Of a stretch of 64,000 nt of DNA, positions 1 through 12,446 are shown in pieces. The DNA is from Phoronis australis (Eukaryota > Phoronida > Phoronidae). Under the pieces are notes generated by a model. The model was not told where the DNA came from, did not search any database, and saw only the letters and a program-made list of their open reading frames with translations. Made by a program: the position numbers and the translations under genes. Each line of letters opens with the position of its first letter. Position 1 is the first letter of the stretch. The DNA lies in NCBI GenBank assembly GCA_002633005.1, contig NMRA01000601.1, forward strand, positions 111,405-175,404, read 5' to 3'.

Positions 1-200
1 CGTCAGGTGTCAGGTAACGCAACCGTACTAGGCGTTATGGAGTAGAACTACTCGATCTAAATTGATACAAATTAGGTTGTTTTTTGGGTGGCATGCTCAT
101 TTAAAACATCCAGACACACAACAAGTAAATCCGCCGGCATCTCCCATCACTACGCTTACGAGCCACCATTAACATCCGGGACAATGTAAAGTGGTTGCTC

Positions 201-357
201 GGGCGTGCGTTCAGTAGACTCTAGGACCTACGCTAGGACCTAGCTAAAACCTAGTCAAAGTCACGTGTTGTTATTTACAATGCACGGCAATATTTCACGT
301 AATTTCCCGAAGTCTTGCTTTTTAGCGAGGTCCTAGCGTTACTGAACGGGAGGCGGG
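201..357 (+). repeat. GTTCAGTA-type MITE, copy A
   Basis: About 157 bp with imperfect terminal inverted repeats. The left end reads GTTCAGTAGACTCTAGGACC and the right end is the reverse complement of GTTCAGTAACGCTAGGACC. The outer flanks (GGGCGTGC on the left, GGGAGGCGGG on the right) are also shared with the other copies, so the true ends probably lie outside GTTCAGTA. No coding capacity. Near-identical copies occur at 24477-24633 (same strand) and 47066-47220 (opposite strand). Confidence 0.8.
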
Positions 358-740
358 TCAATAACAAGATGCATCGTGGCACCAGAGGACGCAGCTTTCA
401 AAATGTCGGATCTGCATATCGGCTATTCTTGCCTTCCGCATTGATCGCTCTCCCGCGCCGTGATCGAGGTATGAAATAGTGGTACACCTCCAGATACAGC
501 AGGCCCGTAGGTAGGCGAAAATTATGGAGGGGGGGGGTACAAACCATTTCGACGAAGTCCCTGGTGTAGTGCCTTTGGGGCTATTTCGAAATCCCTAGTT
601 GAAACACGACCGGTAGTTCAGTTTCTGGTGGCTGGGGAAAAGGATAGTGTGTCCCAAAAAAGGACACTCCTGAACGCCTGCAGTTCAAATTCAGTTCTTG
701 TGGTTATCACTGAGAGTCTGCGCGTCCTACTTACACCTTG

Positions 741-886
741 AACATGGGCAGCGCAACACTGAAAAAAATAGGGGGCTAAAGCCCTCTCAGCCCCTGTGGT
801 GCACCGCCTATAGACCATGTGAGGCGTAGCACTGAAAAAGGTGGGGGACTATAGCCCCCAGTCCCCTATTGTGCGCCGCCCATGTT
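741..886. repeat. GGGCGGCGC hairpin MITE, copy 1
   Basis: Begins AACATGGGCAGCGCA and ends TGCGCCGCCCATGTT, so it is closed by inverted repeats. It contains two internal units of the form 'cactgaaaaa...gggggctaaagccc'. The same element is present at 12175-12308, and a half-size version at 51784-51859. Short reading frames across it translate repeat DNA and are not genes. Confidence 0.75.
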
Positions 887-2942
887 GAAGCTTGTAATGC
901 ACCAAGGCCAGTCAATGAGTGTATATTGTGTTTATTGAAATACCTTTAGGCAATCATTAATTTTAGCAGAATTATTAAAGTTCGACTTGTAGCAATACTG
1001 CGTAGCGTTTTAAGACACATGTTCATATTGACGCCATTCAGCATTTAATTCCAAAATTCAATGCGCCAACGCCACGGATATTTGTCAAGTTTGATATATG
1101 TAACCCCCTCTTGTTGCAACAACTAATTACACATGGTTTCTAGAACGTTCTAATGTTTCAATTTACGTTTAGCAACTATAAAAGACTAAACGTGCTTTAA
1201 TTACTTAAATTCATAAGCAGTAATAGAATGGCTGCAGAACGGGATTAAACTGGAACCCTCTGGTACAACATTTCGAGGCGGCAGGTGGCACCAGTGGATT
1301 ATTAATTAACATGCGTTTGCCTGACTTACTTGAATGAATCTATGTAATATTTCTGATGCTAAAATGTTTAGTGCCGATCATCACGAATTGTTGTGTCGCC
1401 TCTCCCTCCCCCCTCCTCTCCCTCCTTCCTAGGTACATGTACGCCCCTCAGAATGTACACAGAAGTCCGTGTCCTGACTGTTGCATTCTTCTGTATGCAT
1501 TATACATTGCTCCTTGCTATTTCAAAGGTTTAGTTTTGCGCTTTATATTTACCGTAAATCTTAATGAACTTGTACGTAACAAAATATACACTGTGTACTG
1601 TTCGTCTTCTTCACTGTCTTAATCAAATTTTCTAAACTTAGAATAAGTAATGCTTATGTAAAAATCTTGCACCTCCATTTTGGTTGATATGAATTCTGAT
1701 GAGACTGATCATCGTTCACATATATCAGTCTGATCATCGTTTACAGCATTATTCTTAGGATCGTTTTTGGTCAGTGACAAGAATTCGTATGAAAAAACTT
1801 AGATCTTATACTACACCATTCGCTAATATTAATTCTTATCAACATCGGATAACATATCATACCATTCTTAGAAATAGTCGAAATTAATCTATGTTAAAGA
1901 ATTATTTGTAATAAATCTTAACCATAATTGATTGTGTACACCTATCGTGCACACGCAGACATAGTGCCTGTGTACACTATGTCGTGCATGCGCAGATATA
2001 TATGTCTACAGAGGGACAAAGAGACATTTACCCCGAACTGCACCACCGAGAGAGGGTACCGTCTGAAATGGGACACCGTAGATGAAAGGCTAAACATCAT
2101 TAAGCTTGCAAAAAGTGACAGTTCATTCCACTTTCGTGTGGTCCCAAAACTATGCAGGAAGTGAGCTTCAACATGAAAGCACGATTTCACAAAAAACAGG
2201 AAAATAGAGGTAATCGATTCCGGCATTGGGTCCTCTCTCCATGAGCGTGTCAATAAAAACACAAAAAGGTGGCCACTTGAATGTCATCAATGGCCTCCTT
2301 CATTGCGTGGCCCCTAAATATGAAAATATCTGTATTTTTAAATATCAGGAAATGCGCAGCAATTGATGTTATCTGTCAGGTCATCAATGTTTCTCAAGTG
2401 ATATAAAATTTAGAGAAAAAAATAAAGCGGACGTTGTCTCCGTTATCCCCTGCCAGAGGGGGGCCTCTGGAAAAATATAGTTTTGCACTCGGAAAATTGA
2501 CTTATTGAATTTAAACATCCAGTAAATTAGTACGCTCCGCGAAAGCTTCGCTTTACAAATTTCCCGATTTTTCGAAATGTATGTGTGCGTTTTGACGACC
2601 TGTGCTGCAAAAGCGAAGACCCTAACGACAATATCCTAGCCATGTTCCTCAAAAGGTAAACCATGCACTGATGCAGATTTGTTAAATGTTCTCTTGAATT
2701 TTCTCTCTTATCCGTTTTTCGCAGTCTTTCTTTTCTCAGCTGTCCCCGGCACCACGCCCATGTCGGTTGCCACGGTTTAAACCAGACGCCTGAAAAATTT
2801 TTGGGGGCCGCTTGCCCCCCGGCCCCCCGCTTCCTGCGGTCGTGCACATCAGGCAGGTCAGCAGCCTCGCTTTGCTCCATGGAGATTCACGTGTTAGCAA
2901 CTGTCGTCTGAATACTTTGTATTTTTAATAGTCATACAGGGA
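887..2942. other. Non-coding stretch
   Basis: AT-rich DNA with many stops and no exon with convincing splice sites. The missing first exon of the downstream sulfotransferase gene was looked for here and not found. A GC-rich patch at 2780-2850 resembles repeat DNA. Confidence 0.6.
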
Positions 2943-3065
2943 AAGTGTTACTGCTGTGCCGTGGGCTGCAGTGCCGATTCAAGGAAATGGGATAAGATGG
3001 ATAAATATCCATCGATGCGGGATGTCACATTTTACCCCTTCCCAACAGTTCTGAAGCACAAATGA
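2943..3065 (+). pseudogene. THAP-type zinc finger fragment (transposase relic)
   Basis: The frame starting at 2943 reads KCYCCAVGC, then a polar stretch, then a block ending FYPFP before a stop at 3063-3065. The C-x-C-C-A-V-G-C start with a later F-P-F-P is the pattern of the N-terminal half of THAP zinc fingers, which are common in P-element-like transposases and in multicopy invertebrate proteins. A possible splice acceptor (tacag) lies just upstream. The conserved W, C and H of the second half are missing, so this is a fragment. It lies 145 bp upstream of the WSC exon but is not in frame with it and is probably unrelated. Confidence 0.5.
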
Positions 3066-3209
3066 CGGCAAAGCCCGTCGTGCGCACAGTGCCACCGTTT
3101 AGTGTACATGATCTTACCTCACCGAACGACTAAATAACGAAAACTCGTTTGAGGCGTGACTATTCGATGATCTTTGATATGTGGGTCTTTTCTTTCGAAA
3201 CTCTTACAG

Positions 3210-6115
3210 GTCCACACTATCATGCCACGACAGAACCTCGCGTCATCCTTCATAACTCTGGTTGTTGGACATCTTCAAAAGATGAAGAAGTCACCACTCT
3301 GCCCGGAGGAAACGGGGGGTTTATCAGCGAGGCAATGACACCAGAACTGTGTGTCCAATACTGCCACAGGAACAACGGAACATACGCGTTAATCAAGGTG
3401 CGTCCTACGAAAAGGTCTCACCATTCCAGACCTTGACTTATACAAGCACCGCTTCCAATTGGGCACCTAATGCAAAGCTGACCAGTATGAAGACCATTGT
3501 GGAGTATCTGGGACTATCAAGTGACTATATAATGGTTTTCAAACAAGGTCTGTTTTGCACTACCAGATTTTTTTGCGAAAGGGGATGGTGAAATCATGAG
3601 CTCCCAAAAGCGCAGATTACTTTTTGTGTTGTACAAAAAAGTCCAAAAATGCCAGTTTTACACATTCAGTCCGTAAAAGACGGGGCTTTTTGAAATTGGC
3701 ATGTTCTCATCACGTCCAGGGCTGTATAACGAGCAGGGACATAAGGGAGCCATTCCAAAGAGGCCGGTCGTACATGAAATTTTAAATGTGCTCGTTCGCC
3801 GCCAATTGTGTTGGTTTGACTGCCGACTTTGAAATGACATTCAGTGCCAGTTTTCCACGGCGTTCGTAAACATAACAAGCGCGCGTAAAATGAAAAAGAC
3901 CAATCTTCCATGGACTGTGCCGCAGCAGGGACTAGATGACTAAGATCTGTTCTGGCTCATATTAATATAGGTGGCCCCGCCGAAAGGTGGCCGATGAGCG
4001 AGGCCCCCTACATTAACATAGGGCCCCCGCTCTCCGGCCGCCTTTTGGCGAGGACACCTATAATAATACAGGGGGCTTCGCCGAAAGGCGGCCGGGGAGC
4101 GGGACCTGCTATATTAATATAGAGGTCCCCGCCGGAGGACGGCCGATGAGTGAGGTCCTCTACATTAATATACAAAGTCCCGCTCTCTGGCCGCCTTCTG
4201 GCGAGGCCCTCTATGTTAATATAAAGAGTCCCGCTTTTCGACTGCCTGTTCAACTTCATTATTGTAGAACGGAACACAATGCTGGTGTAAGACGTCATTT
4301 GAGGACTATGTTCCTTCTGAGTTATGCGTTTTGAAATGCCCTGGAGACGTATATGGACACTTTACGTGTGGGAGTGAAATATCATTTAATATGTATTATC
4401 AAGGTAGGTTTTTACCCAGCCGATTCTATAGTATTACATGAGATAAAACATAAAACACCACGATGTTTTATGGGTAGCTTTGAGTTTTGCTTTTACTCGA
4501 TACCAATCCTTTTCTGGCCTCCCCATCTCGTTAATTCTCTGGTGAATTACCAGCTTCCTTTTTATTTCATTTTTTATTTTCCAATGTTTTGAAGGACTGC
4601 TAACACGTTCATCCAAAGTCCACATTCTTGGACACATGCGAGCCGGATCTACTTTCACTGCTGAAATCTTCACCGCGATGCCTGCAGTATTCTACGTCTT
4701 CGAACCATTCCACGATAATACGAAACCCTATATTTCTTACTAGTAAGTATTACTTTAGTGATGTTTGACATCGTAAAGAGACATGTGATTACAAACGGTT
4801 AAAGTAATTGGTAAATTAAGCACGTAACAAGGTTTTATGTTCAGAGGCTTGTTTTATCCGAGATTGTGAGTTTGAACTAAGACGGTTCTGGGGACGTTGT
4901 GGGGAGGGCGGCGTTGCATATTTTGTCGGGGCTGACATCAATGTTATTTGTAGTTCACATTCACGTTGAACGCCGAAGATGATTGAGTGACAATAAAAAT
5001 CAAAGTTACGATCGTGTTGAATTAAAACTAGGCGTACGATCTTCAATAAAACGGGGCCCAGAACTGGAAATAGTCCACATTTTTACATACAACTTGGATG
5101 AAATCTGAAACCTGAGTAACAATTGTATGGAATCAACTACTATCGTTCAAAGGATTTGGTTAATCAATAACGCTGATGTTTCTCCGTTTGTACTCTATCA
5201 TTTTTGCTATAATAATATTACACTTTTATTTTTGCTAGTCGAACTCCGAAGGCTGTAAAAAGAACGTCGCGCATTTTGAAGTACATTTTCAATTGTGAGA
5301 TCACAAAGATACCATCCTCCGTTTTCTACCATTATAAAGATTTTAACACGTTGGCAATGCTAAGTAAAGGATTCAAAAACTTTGTCAAGTGTGATAAAGT
5401 TTTCAACGGCAATTCGCGCTCCATAAACGAGAGAACTCAATGCCTGCAGTACCTGAAGATGGCGTGCGAGCGTGCCACGATAAGAGTGGTGAAGACGATC
5501 CGTCTGGACATGACGTCAGCTGCTCTTCTTCATCAACTGGACCCGGAAGTAAAGACTATCCTCCTGGTGAGAGACCCAAGACCTCGATTTCTATCTATGC
5601 GTCAGTTTGATGCTAAGATGAGCAAAAGACAACAACAGGACATACTGGGGTGTGAAGAGCAAGTGAAAAATGTCAAAATTTCAAAGGATTTGCCAGCATC
5701 GAGTGTTTATATGCTTAGGTATGAAGATTTAACAATGAATCCGTTAAAGGTAGTGCACCATTTGTACAAGTTCATTAGGGTATTACCAGTTCCTGCTGTG
5801 GTAAATTGGGTGAGAAAGGTAACAAAGGATAACAAGAGTAGTATAGGAGATTACAATAAAGGTACAGGGAAAGTTGGTGGTCAACGGATGGACGCCAGAA
5901 AGAACAACTTGAAATGGGCGAAAAGTATAACGAATTTTACTATAATACAAGAGGTTCAAAAACAATGCAAAAATATGATGAAAGAATACGGTTACTTGGA
6001 AGTGGAAAATTTAAATCGTGTAAAATATTTACTGCATACGTCTACAATCCCTGTAACAATACCGAAGACAAAATGGACATTTTCCAGTGCAAATCTACAG
6101 GATTTTAGAAATTAA
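3210..6115 (+). CDS. WSC-domain carbohydrate sulfotransferase, gene 1 (5' partial)
   Basis: Predicted Golgi-lumen enzyme that moves sulfate from PAPS to a sugar hydroxyl. Four exons are visible: 3210-3397, 4268-4403, 4595-4742 and 5239-6115. All have AG/GT borders and their phases (1-0, 0-1, 1-2, 2-stop) join without a break. The first two exons give one WSC domain with eight cysteines (GCW... CVQYC... CWC... C..C... CG). Exon 3 carries the 5'-phosphosulfate-binding loop (MRAGSTFTAE, then FEPFH). Exon 4 carries the 3'-phosphate site (LLVRDPRPRF) and the RYEDL, IQE and C-x-x-M-M features of the CHST1-7 family. The signal-anchor exon found in gene 2 is not in the first 3.2 kb, so the gene probably starts outside the window or has lost it. 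The donor after exon 1 is GTGCGT where gene 2 has GTAAGT. The residues look intact. Substrate sugar unknown. Confidence 0.85.
3957..4238. repeat. 51-bp minisatellite with alternately inverted units
   Basis: Six copies of an AT block close to CTAYATTAATATA occur every ~51 bp. They are separated by GC-rich spacers that alternate in orientation: spacer 2 is the reverse complement of spacer 3. The array is therefore a row of hairpins ending 30 bp before the second WSC exon of gene 1. Short open frames on both strands here (LYINI-type repeats) are translations of the array. Confidence 0.75.
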
Positions 6116-6119
6116 TAAA
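6114..6119 (+). other. AATAAA poly(A) signal overlapping the stop of gene 1
   Basis: AATAAA shares its first two bases with the TAA stop codon at 6113-6115. The same overlap is conserved in gene 2. Confidence 0.5.
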
Positions 6120-8500
6120 TGCATAATATCGTAACAATACGTTTGGTGGATATCACTGTTTTGACGATGTTTTGGATGCCCGAATGTTTCCCGATATTAA
6201 AGATGCCATTCCTTTAGGTTTCTCGAGCTCGTTTCCAACAACACATACACTGTAGCACGAATGTTCGTCCAACCGGTCGGAAATGGATCGACGTCTGGTC
6301 GTCTAGGCGACCAGTTGCAGACCAGCAGCGGTCTGCTAGGAGTCGTCCGCTGGAATCGGCTCCTGGGTCGGCAAGGTGGTTCCCTAGCTTAGACGACCGA
6401 TTCTTAGTGTACGTATCCTGAGTGGGCAATTGCCATTTTATGGATGACGTTTGGCCAAATAAAAAGTTCTTTTGCTGTGAGTTCTCCAGTGGCCACTCTA
6501 ATCTTTACTTCAGTTTATCAACTTCCTCTTAACTGCTTAAACATGGTAAAACTGAATGTACTGATGAGTCGCGTGAAACTTAAACGAAGTAAATGTTACC
6601 GAACGCGTGGTAATGTCAAATGTTATTTGATTTCCCGAATTAAAATTTCGAACTCTAGCTAAGAGATTTTTTATACCTAGCCATCAAGAAACCTTTCAAT
6701 GTTGCGGTCAAACTGTACAAAATTTTAAAAACAATGCTGGACGTGTACTACCGCCGCAGGTGTTGTTAAGCCGGGAAAGGTGCAAAGAGTAGCTGGCAAT
6801 TCATCACGTATTCGCATCTGCCCATTGAATATCGTTTCATTTCGTATTGTGATAGAAAAAGGTTTATTTTATACACAACATCAATTAATGGTTCATCACT
6901 AGCGTAGATTTTAACGTCATCGGTGCATGAAAACGGCAAGTGCAAAACTAGAATCAGTTGTAGTGTCGTCCACCACCTATAATGCGAAACGGGAAGTTCA
7001 CACGAATTCCGTCTCCCCCGCTCCACTACAGACCTTCGTTGCGCCCATTTCGGCACCGTCTTTGCCTCAGATAGTGCAACTCGCCTTTATTTAGACTCGA
7101 AGTGTTCTGTTTTTCTCGCGTGCCGTCTTTTCGCGAACGCTGAGGGAGACAGGCCAGTTTCTTTCAGACTTTTGGCCTTGGTGACGTGAGTCCGTCGGCT
7201 TAATGACCTGAGTGACGTCAGTCCGTCGGGTTAATTTCGCTGCCTCCGCGTTCCATCGCATACATGTACTTTTTCGGACCTGTCGCCGCCAAACTTGGTA
7301 CTCGGCTTCGGGGCAATTATCGCCTATTTTGTCACATTTCGCCCGTGATTTGTTAGGAGAGATGCCTCCACTCTTCGTTGTCTTTTTCTTTCTATATGAT
7401 GTTACGCGGGCACACCCGAATGTTTACAAACAGTTCATTCATTACTTATTGCGCCTTAGGGCAAAACTGTTTACAAACAAAGCCAACGTCAGAGTACATG
7501 TTGGTGACCACATGGGACAAGGAAAGATCAGCTGCGAAACTGTAACTAAAAACATTGTATCGGACACGCTCATATACTATACTAGCTTATAAATACAAAA
7601 CTTTAAAAACGCGAACAAAAAGTTGGGGCTTGGCCTAACATAAACAAAAAAGAAGTGTGGACGCAGACGCACGGAACAAAAAATCGTAAAAATACATTTT
7701 AAACAGAACGTGACAAATCTACGTCTTTGAAATGGTAACGTGAAAGTTATTCACTTTGAATATTGCAAGAATTTCTAGAAAAAAAAACACGATACCGCTT
7801 TCTCAAAAGCTCATGACAATTTTTCGCCCCGTGTCACCCGTGACAGAAAGATTAGAAGCGAATTTGGGAACACCAAGAAAAATCGTGCGGCTCTATTCTG
7901 AATGACAATCCTGCAAACTAGAGCCAGCCCAGACACATGCACAATATGCGGTAACAGGCATCGTACATGTACCTGCACTGAATAAAGTTACAACAGAGAC
8001 TAGAGGGAGCAAATTAACGAGTGAAGCAGGCGCCTTTGCCCCACCGCAAATCTCCGTTTTCAGCACCACATTAGCGAACGATAGTGGCGACACCGTCGGT
8101 GTCTTCAACATTTAGAAGATCCCACTTCCCTGAAATAGGCTTCACTGCATTGAGACTTCAAAAAGATTGCTTGCGTTACAACTGTTTTTCCTGCTGGTAT
8201 CAATTTCTCGTGCAATCATCGCTGCTCTTGTCTCAATACTTCTGGAACAGTAAGTTTTTACTGAAAAAGTGCCTTTGTCAATCAGGATCGGCTGAATTAG
8301 TTATTAGTGAAGAGCATCTGACTATTAAATTTGGAAACTGCAGAGAGTGGGAAAGTCCGGTTAAAAAACGGCAGCCCAGATCACTTAGTATAGATGAACG
8401 AGGTACCAACATCTGACCATAGGAGCACTTACAGTCCACCTCCTGTATGCAGAAATGGACGTCTGCCGTTGTCTGCACTCTGGGTATGACCCCTGGGGAC
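6120..8500. other. Non-coding stretch
   Basis: No exon with supported splice sites. A GC-richer block at 6240-6420 holds short inverted CGACCAG/CTGGTCG motifs and may be a decayed MITE. Confidence 0.5.
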
Positions 8501-9226
8501 CTTACAAGGGAGCCAAAAATGAGTTAGATTAGATATTCGAGGCACCAAACAAAACTGATTTAAAACAGACAATAGTACCGCACTGAACACCGAATTTCCC
8601 ATGAGAGACAAACTGCACTCTGCAAAGTGTCCGGCAGAAACCAGAAAGGACCCGACAAAAATGAGCTAGCTCATACGGCATTCGAGGTACCACAAAAAAT
8701 CAACTCCATGTGATTCAATGTCACTGATCACCAAATGTCCGATGACAGACAAAATACACCCTGGGTTGTGCCCACCAGAAACCCCCAAAAATGTCAACCA
8801 CGGTATGCCATTGAAAATTTGAGCTAGCTTAGATATTCGAGGTACCAGCTAAAATTAATTTAAAACCAACAATAGTACTGGACAGACAAATTGCACTCTG
8901 GTAAGGGACCGCCAGAAACCAAAAAGGAACCCCCAAAATGAGCTAGCTCATACATTCGATATAACACAAAAACCAATTTCATGTGATTTAATACAATAAA
9001 TGTGTGATAACAGACAAAATACACTCTGGGTTGTGCCCGCCAGAAATCCCCAAAAATGTCAACCACGGTAGGCCATAGTGAGCTGCATTATATATTCAAG
9101 GTACCGGCTAAAACTGACTTAAAACCATCAATCATGCCCCAATGACCACCGGGTGGCTGGAGATAGTGTTCGCCGAAAACTCAAAAACAACGCCCAATAA
9201 GGGGCTAACTAACATATCGAGGAACC
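8500..9226 (+). repeat. Tandem repeat, ~140-bp unit, about six diverged copies
   Basis: Recurring landmarks are GAGCTAGCTCATA, ATTCGAGGTACC, GACAGACAAA, CACTCTGG and GCCAGAAACC. The GAGCTAG block recurs near 8521, 8663, 8820, 8939 and 9079, with a degenerate form near 9205. Units therefore vary from about 120 to 157 bp. Confidence 0.7.
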
Positions 9227-9560
9227 ACAATAAACAAATCCACACGCTCGAAAGGCATTTCTCTGTGAAGTCGCTCTTTAATTCTTTTGCTATCATTCGG
9301 ATGGCAATTACAATAACATCCGTGACAGAAGCCCTGATCAATGCATTGCCATTTGAGTTGGCTAAGTGGAAGGCAAGACGCGTGTCGGCCTCTTCATGGG
9401 AACCTTGAGAATCCGGTGGATGATCAGCTGCCATGGTACCACTGTAAGAAAGGCGAATACAGTTGCCGCCATGTGAGACAACAAGAATTGGTCCACAAGT
9501 CGTTCTGCCATTCTTGTAGGAGGAAGGTTGACAAACTGTCCCTAAATGTCTCATCTGCAT
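9132..9560 (-). pseudogene. Fragment of a repetitive metazoan ORF (SHEEADTR motif)
   Basis: A 142-codon open frame contains SHEEADTRLAFHLANS followed by a hydrophobic DVIVIAI strand. From general knowledge, (Q/S)HEEADTR followed by a DTDVVVLA-like strand recurs in high-copy, probably transposon-linked proteins of cnidarians, amphioxus and hemichordates. Its biochemical role is not known to me. Only the middle of such a protein is present, and its 3' end runs into the tandem repeat. It is probably a decayed copy rather than a working gene. Confidence 0.4.
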
Positions 9561-9649
9561 TCCAGGAGTTTTTCAACAAGGCATTTTTGGGTGTAAAAAT
9601 CAAGTTACAGTATTTTACGGAAAGAAGTTACATTTGGCCTGAATGAAAA

Positions 9650-12170
9650 GTTTAGGCCATAAAAACAGGTGTGTTTAAGTACATGTAACTTTGTTATTCT
9701 GTAGTACTAACCTATAACTACTGTTATCTGTAGTGCTTAACTTCACCCGTGAAATAAAATTTAAAAAATTAAAAGTTTATCTTGTAAAAGACCCAATCCA
9801 GTACTTCGTGTTGCTGAGGTTGCGCCTCGCATTTGTTTGTTCCGGTGTATGTACTTGCTCTAGAATTTACTGTCATTAAAACTTTTCGCAAGTTCGCCGT
9901 TTTTCCAATTGCATAAGAGCCATATCATTAGAAAGCCAGTTCTTGATGGTTATACCAGAAGCAAAAGATGGAATAATTTAATTCATAAGCAATTATCTTT
10001 TCGCATACCCGACTGGCTTAAAATATTTTTTAATTCTAAAAACCAAGAGTGTCACCAAAATGCAAATAACAGCGTACAATAGTGACATAAAAAGGAAATG
10101 AACCAGAGAGGTTCTATAAATAATTAGTTAAGCCATTAGGGAAATAATTTCAATGATTTAAAAGATTTCTACCCTACAAAAAGGCTTTAGAATATGGATC
10201 CCTCACACTCGTTGTGGATAATTTAGTCAGGCATTCATCATGGAAAACAATTAATTGTAAATGCTTCCAAGATTCTTGTAATAATATTCATACTAAACTT
10301 ACATTATTAGTAAATGTCTAACTTCGACCTTTTTCTCAATGAATTCCTCTCACTGAAGTAGTCATTAGTAATTTTTGACGTATCGCTTATAAATCTTGTT
10401 GCTTCGGATTTCCAGATTTTTCAATACGTTTGTAATAGCATATCTAAATATTTGATTACTTATATTAGATACTACTTATATAGTTCAATGTATACAACTT
10501 TCATCGATCTACTTTCTTCAACACAGATATAAAGCATCATGATTTTTGGGTTTGTCATTATTTTCCTTGCATGTTCTGTGTATTCTTGAATATATATAAT
10601 CACCCTAAAAATCTTTATAAATTATAATTAATTTTACCATTGGTGCCTTTTGATACAATTTACATTCTTCAGTAAAAATTCAGAATGCGGTGACATTTAC
10701 GGAAAATGCCATAAACTACTCCACGTATCTATCCGAAATTTGCAGATAAAGTTTTTCTGATATACAAAAAGTGGACAATCATCTATAAAGCACGCACGCT
10801 TGCACGCGCGTACGCCCGCGCACACACGCGCATACTTACACTTAGCTATGCAATTATGAGTATTCTTTCGGAAGTTACTTACACACACATGTTTTTAGGG
10901 CCAGAACTTTTCATTAAGGCCAACTCTAACTTCTTTCCGTAAAATATTGTAACATGATTTTAACATCCAAAATTTCGGGCATGTAGTATGATAGGTTTTC
11001 GAAAATGGTTCTGAAAATATCAGAGGCCAAACTACTCTCAGCATCCACCCAAGGCCACAGGTCGGTGCTTATAAAGAATGGCCGTGACTGTTGACTAATT
11101 TTGCCGAGAAATCGTTAATTGTATGGAGCTGTACCTCAAGATTCCCACATGATGAGCAATAAATAAACAAAACGAAAATGAAACAATGAAATTAGGCTTG
11201 ATTTGAAAACTACGATTCTCAAACAAATCTCAGTTGAGAAGGCAGCCGGAAATTCTCAGTGCTAACTTCCGCGGCTACTCTAGGGTTAGCAAGCTCTAAT
11301 CATAGAATACATTGATCACGTGCTGGAGTTGGCATTCCAGGACGAAGGTTCTATGGTAGCGTAGTGTGGGCGCCAAACATGTACCGGGCTTGATATAGAC
11401 TGCCGGTAGTTTTACCAAATTATTTATTAGCAGAGTTCAACCCTTCAGCAATAAAACAGTATTTACAATAGAATAGAACCAGGTTGAAACTTACGTTACA
11501 CATCATTACATACGTTTGCAACATTGTCAGTTCAGAGAAACGCTTGATTAGCAATCCATCTATATTACTAGACAGTTTACACATACCAGATAAATGTACA
11601 CGGATAAACAACAATAAGGAAACACCTACAAAATCAATGTGAGTTAGATGCTCTTCGATTGTCTTTCGATTAAAGATCCTCACTTAACTGAAACAGAAAA
11701 AGGTCCATATTACTTTAAAGCGTCAACAGTGGAGTCACTATAATAATGTTAAGGCAAACCACACTAGCTGAAATATTCATCAAAATAGAGCCACACCCAA
11801 ACGGAACAGCATGGCCGCAGTATAACACCATTATAATCAGAATCATCAAAAACTGACTGCATTTCATGATAAAATATAGAAGGCAGTACAGACTGGACCC
11901 AAATTTATAATACATTATGTGACAAGTTTCTCATATAAATACTAACAAACTTAAAAAGTAGACAAATTGCAAATCTCACGCAACATGGCAAACACCAGCT
12001 CAATTATACAACCTTTCTCATGCACTGCTGCAGAAACTATAATGCAGGCAAAAGCAAGTCAGGCTCAATACCTCTACTTGGCAGAATATACACGTAGAAC
12101 CTGTTTGAACCAGTTACCAACGCATCTTCTATTTGACATTAGCCCCCAAAACAACAACCTAACTTACTAG
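9650..12170. other. Non-coding, AT-rich stretch
   Basis: Long AT-rich DNA with no supported exon. The only notable patch is an alternating purine-pyrimidine run (cgcgcgtacgcccgcgcaca) near 10790-10830. Confidence 0.6.
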
Positions 12171-12174
12171 CACT

Positions 12175-12308
12175 GCATGGGCGGCGCAGCACTGGAAAAA
12201 GTGGGGGGGGAGCTAAAGCCCCACCACCCCCTTGTGGACCATGGGCGGCGCACCACTGAAAAAGTTGGGGCTATATACCACCAGCCCCCTATGGTGCGCC
12301 GCCCATGC
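12175..12308. repeat. GGGCGGCGC hairpin MITE, copy 2
   Basis: Begins GCATGGGCGGCGCA and ends TGCGCCGCCCATGC, giving perfect terminal inverted repeats. An internal CCATGGGCGGCGCACCACTG shows that the element is built from two head-to-tail units. Confidence 0.8.
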
Positions 12309-12446
12309 ACTGACCAATGGTCTATCTGTGACACTCTCGCACACTCAAGCTTCACAACCCATGTTCGAATCCCGAAAACTCTGAATTTTTGCAAACATTA
12401 ATATTTTCTAAAACATATAAAATATATCACTATCACAGAAGCATTC

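Noticed and set aside
2527-2880. 117-codon minus-strand frame
   Set aside because: GC-rich repeat-like DNA with no domain resemblance or splice context.
4008-4334. Repetitive LYINI-type small proteins on both strands
   Set aside because: They are translations of the alternating minisatellite.
8480-9226. CRISPR-like array
   Set aside because: Units of ~140 bp are diverged along their whole length, with no short conserved repeat plus unique spacers, and the genome is eukaryotic.
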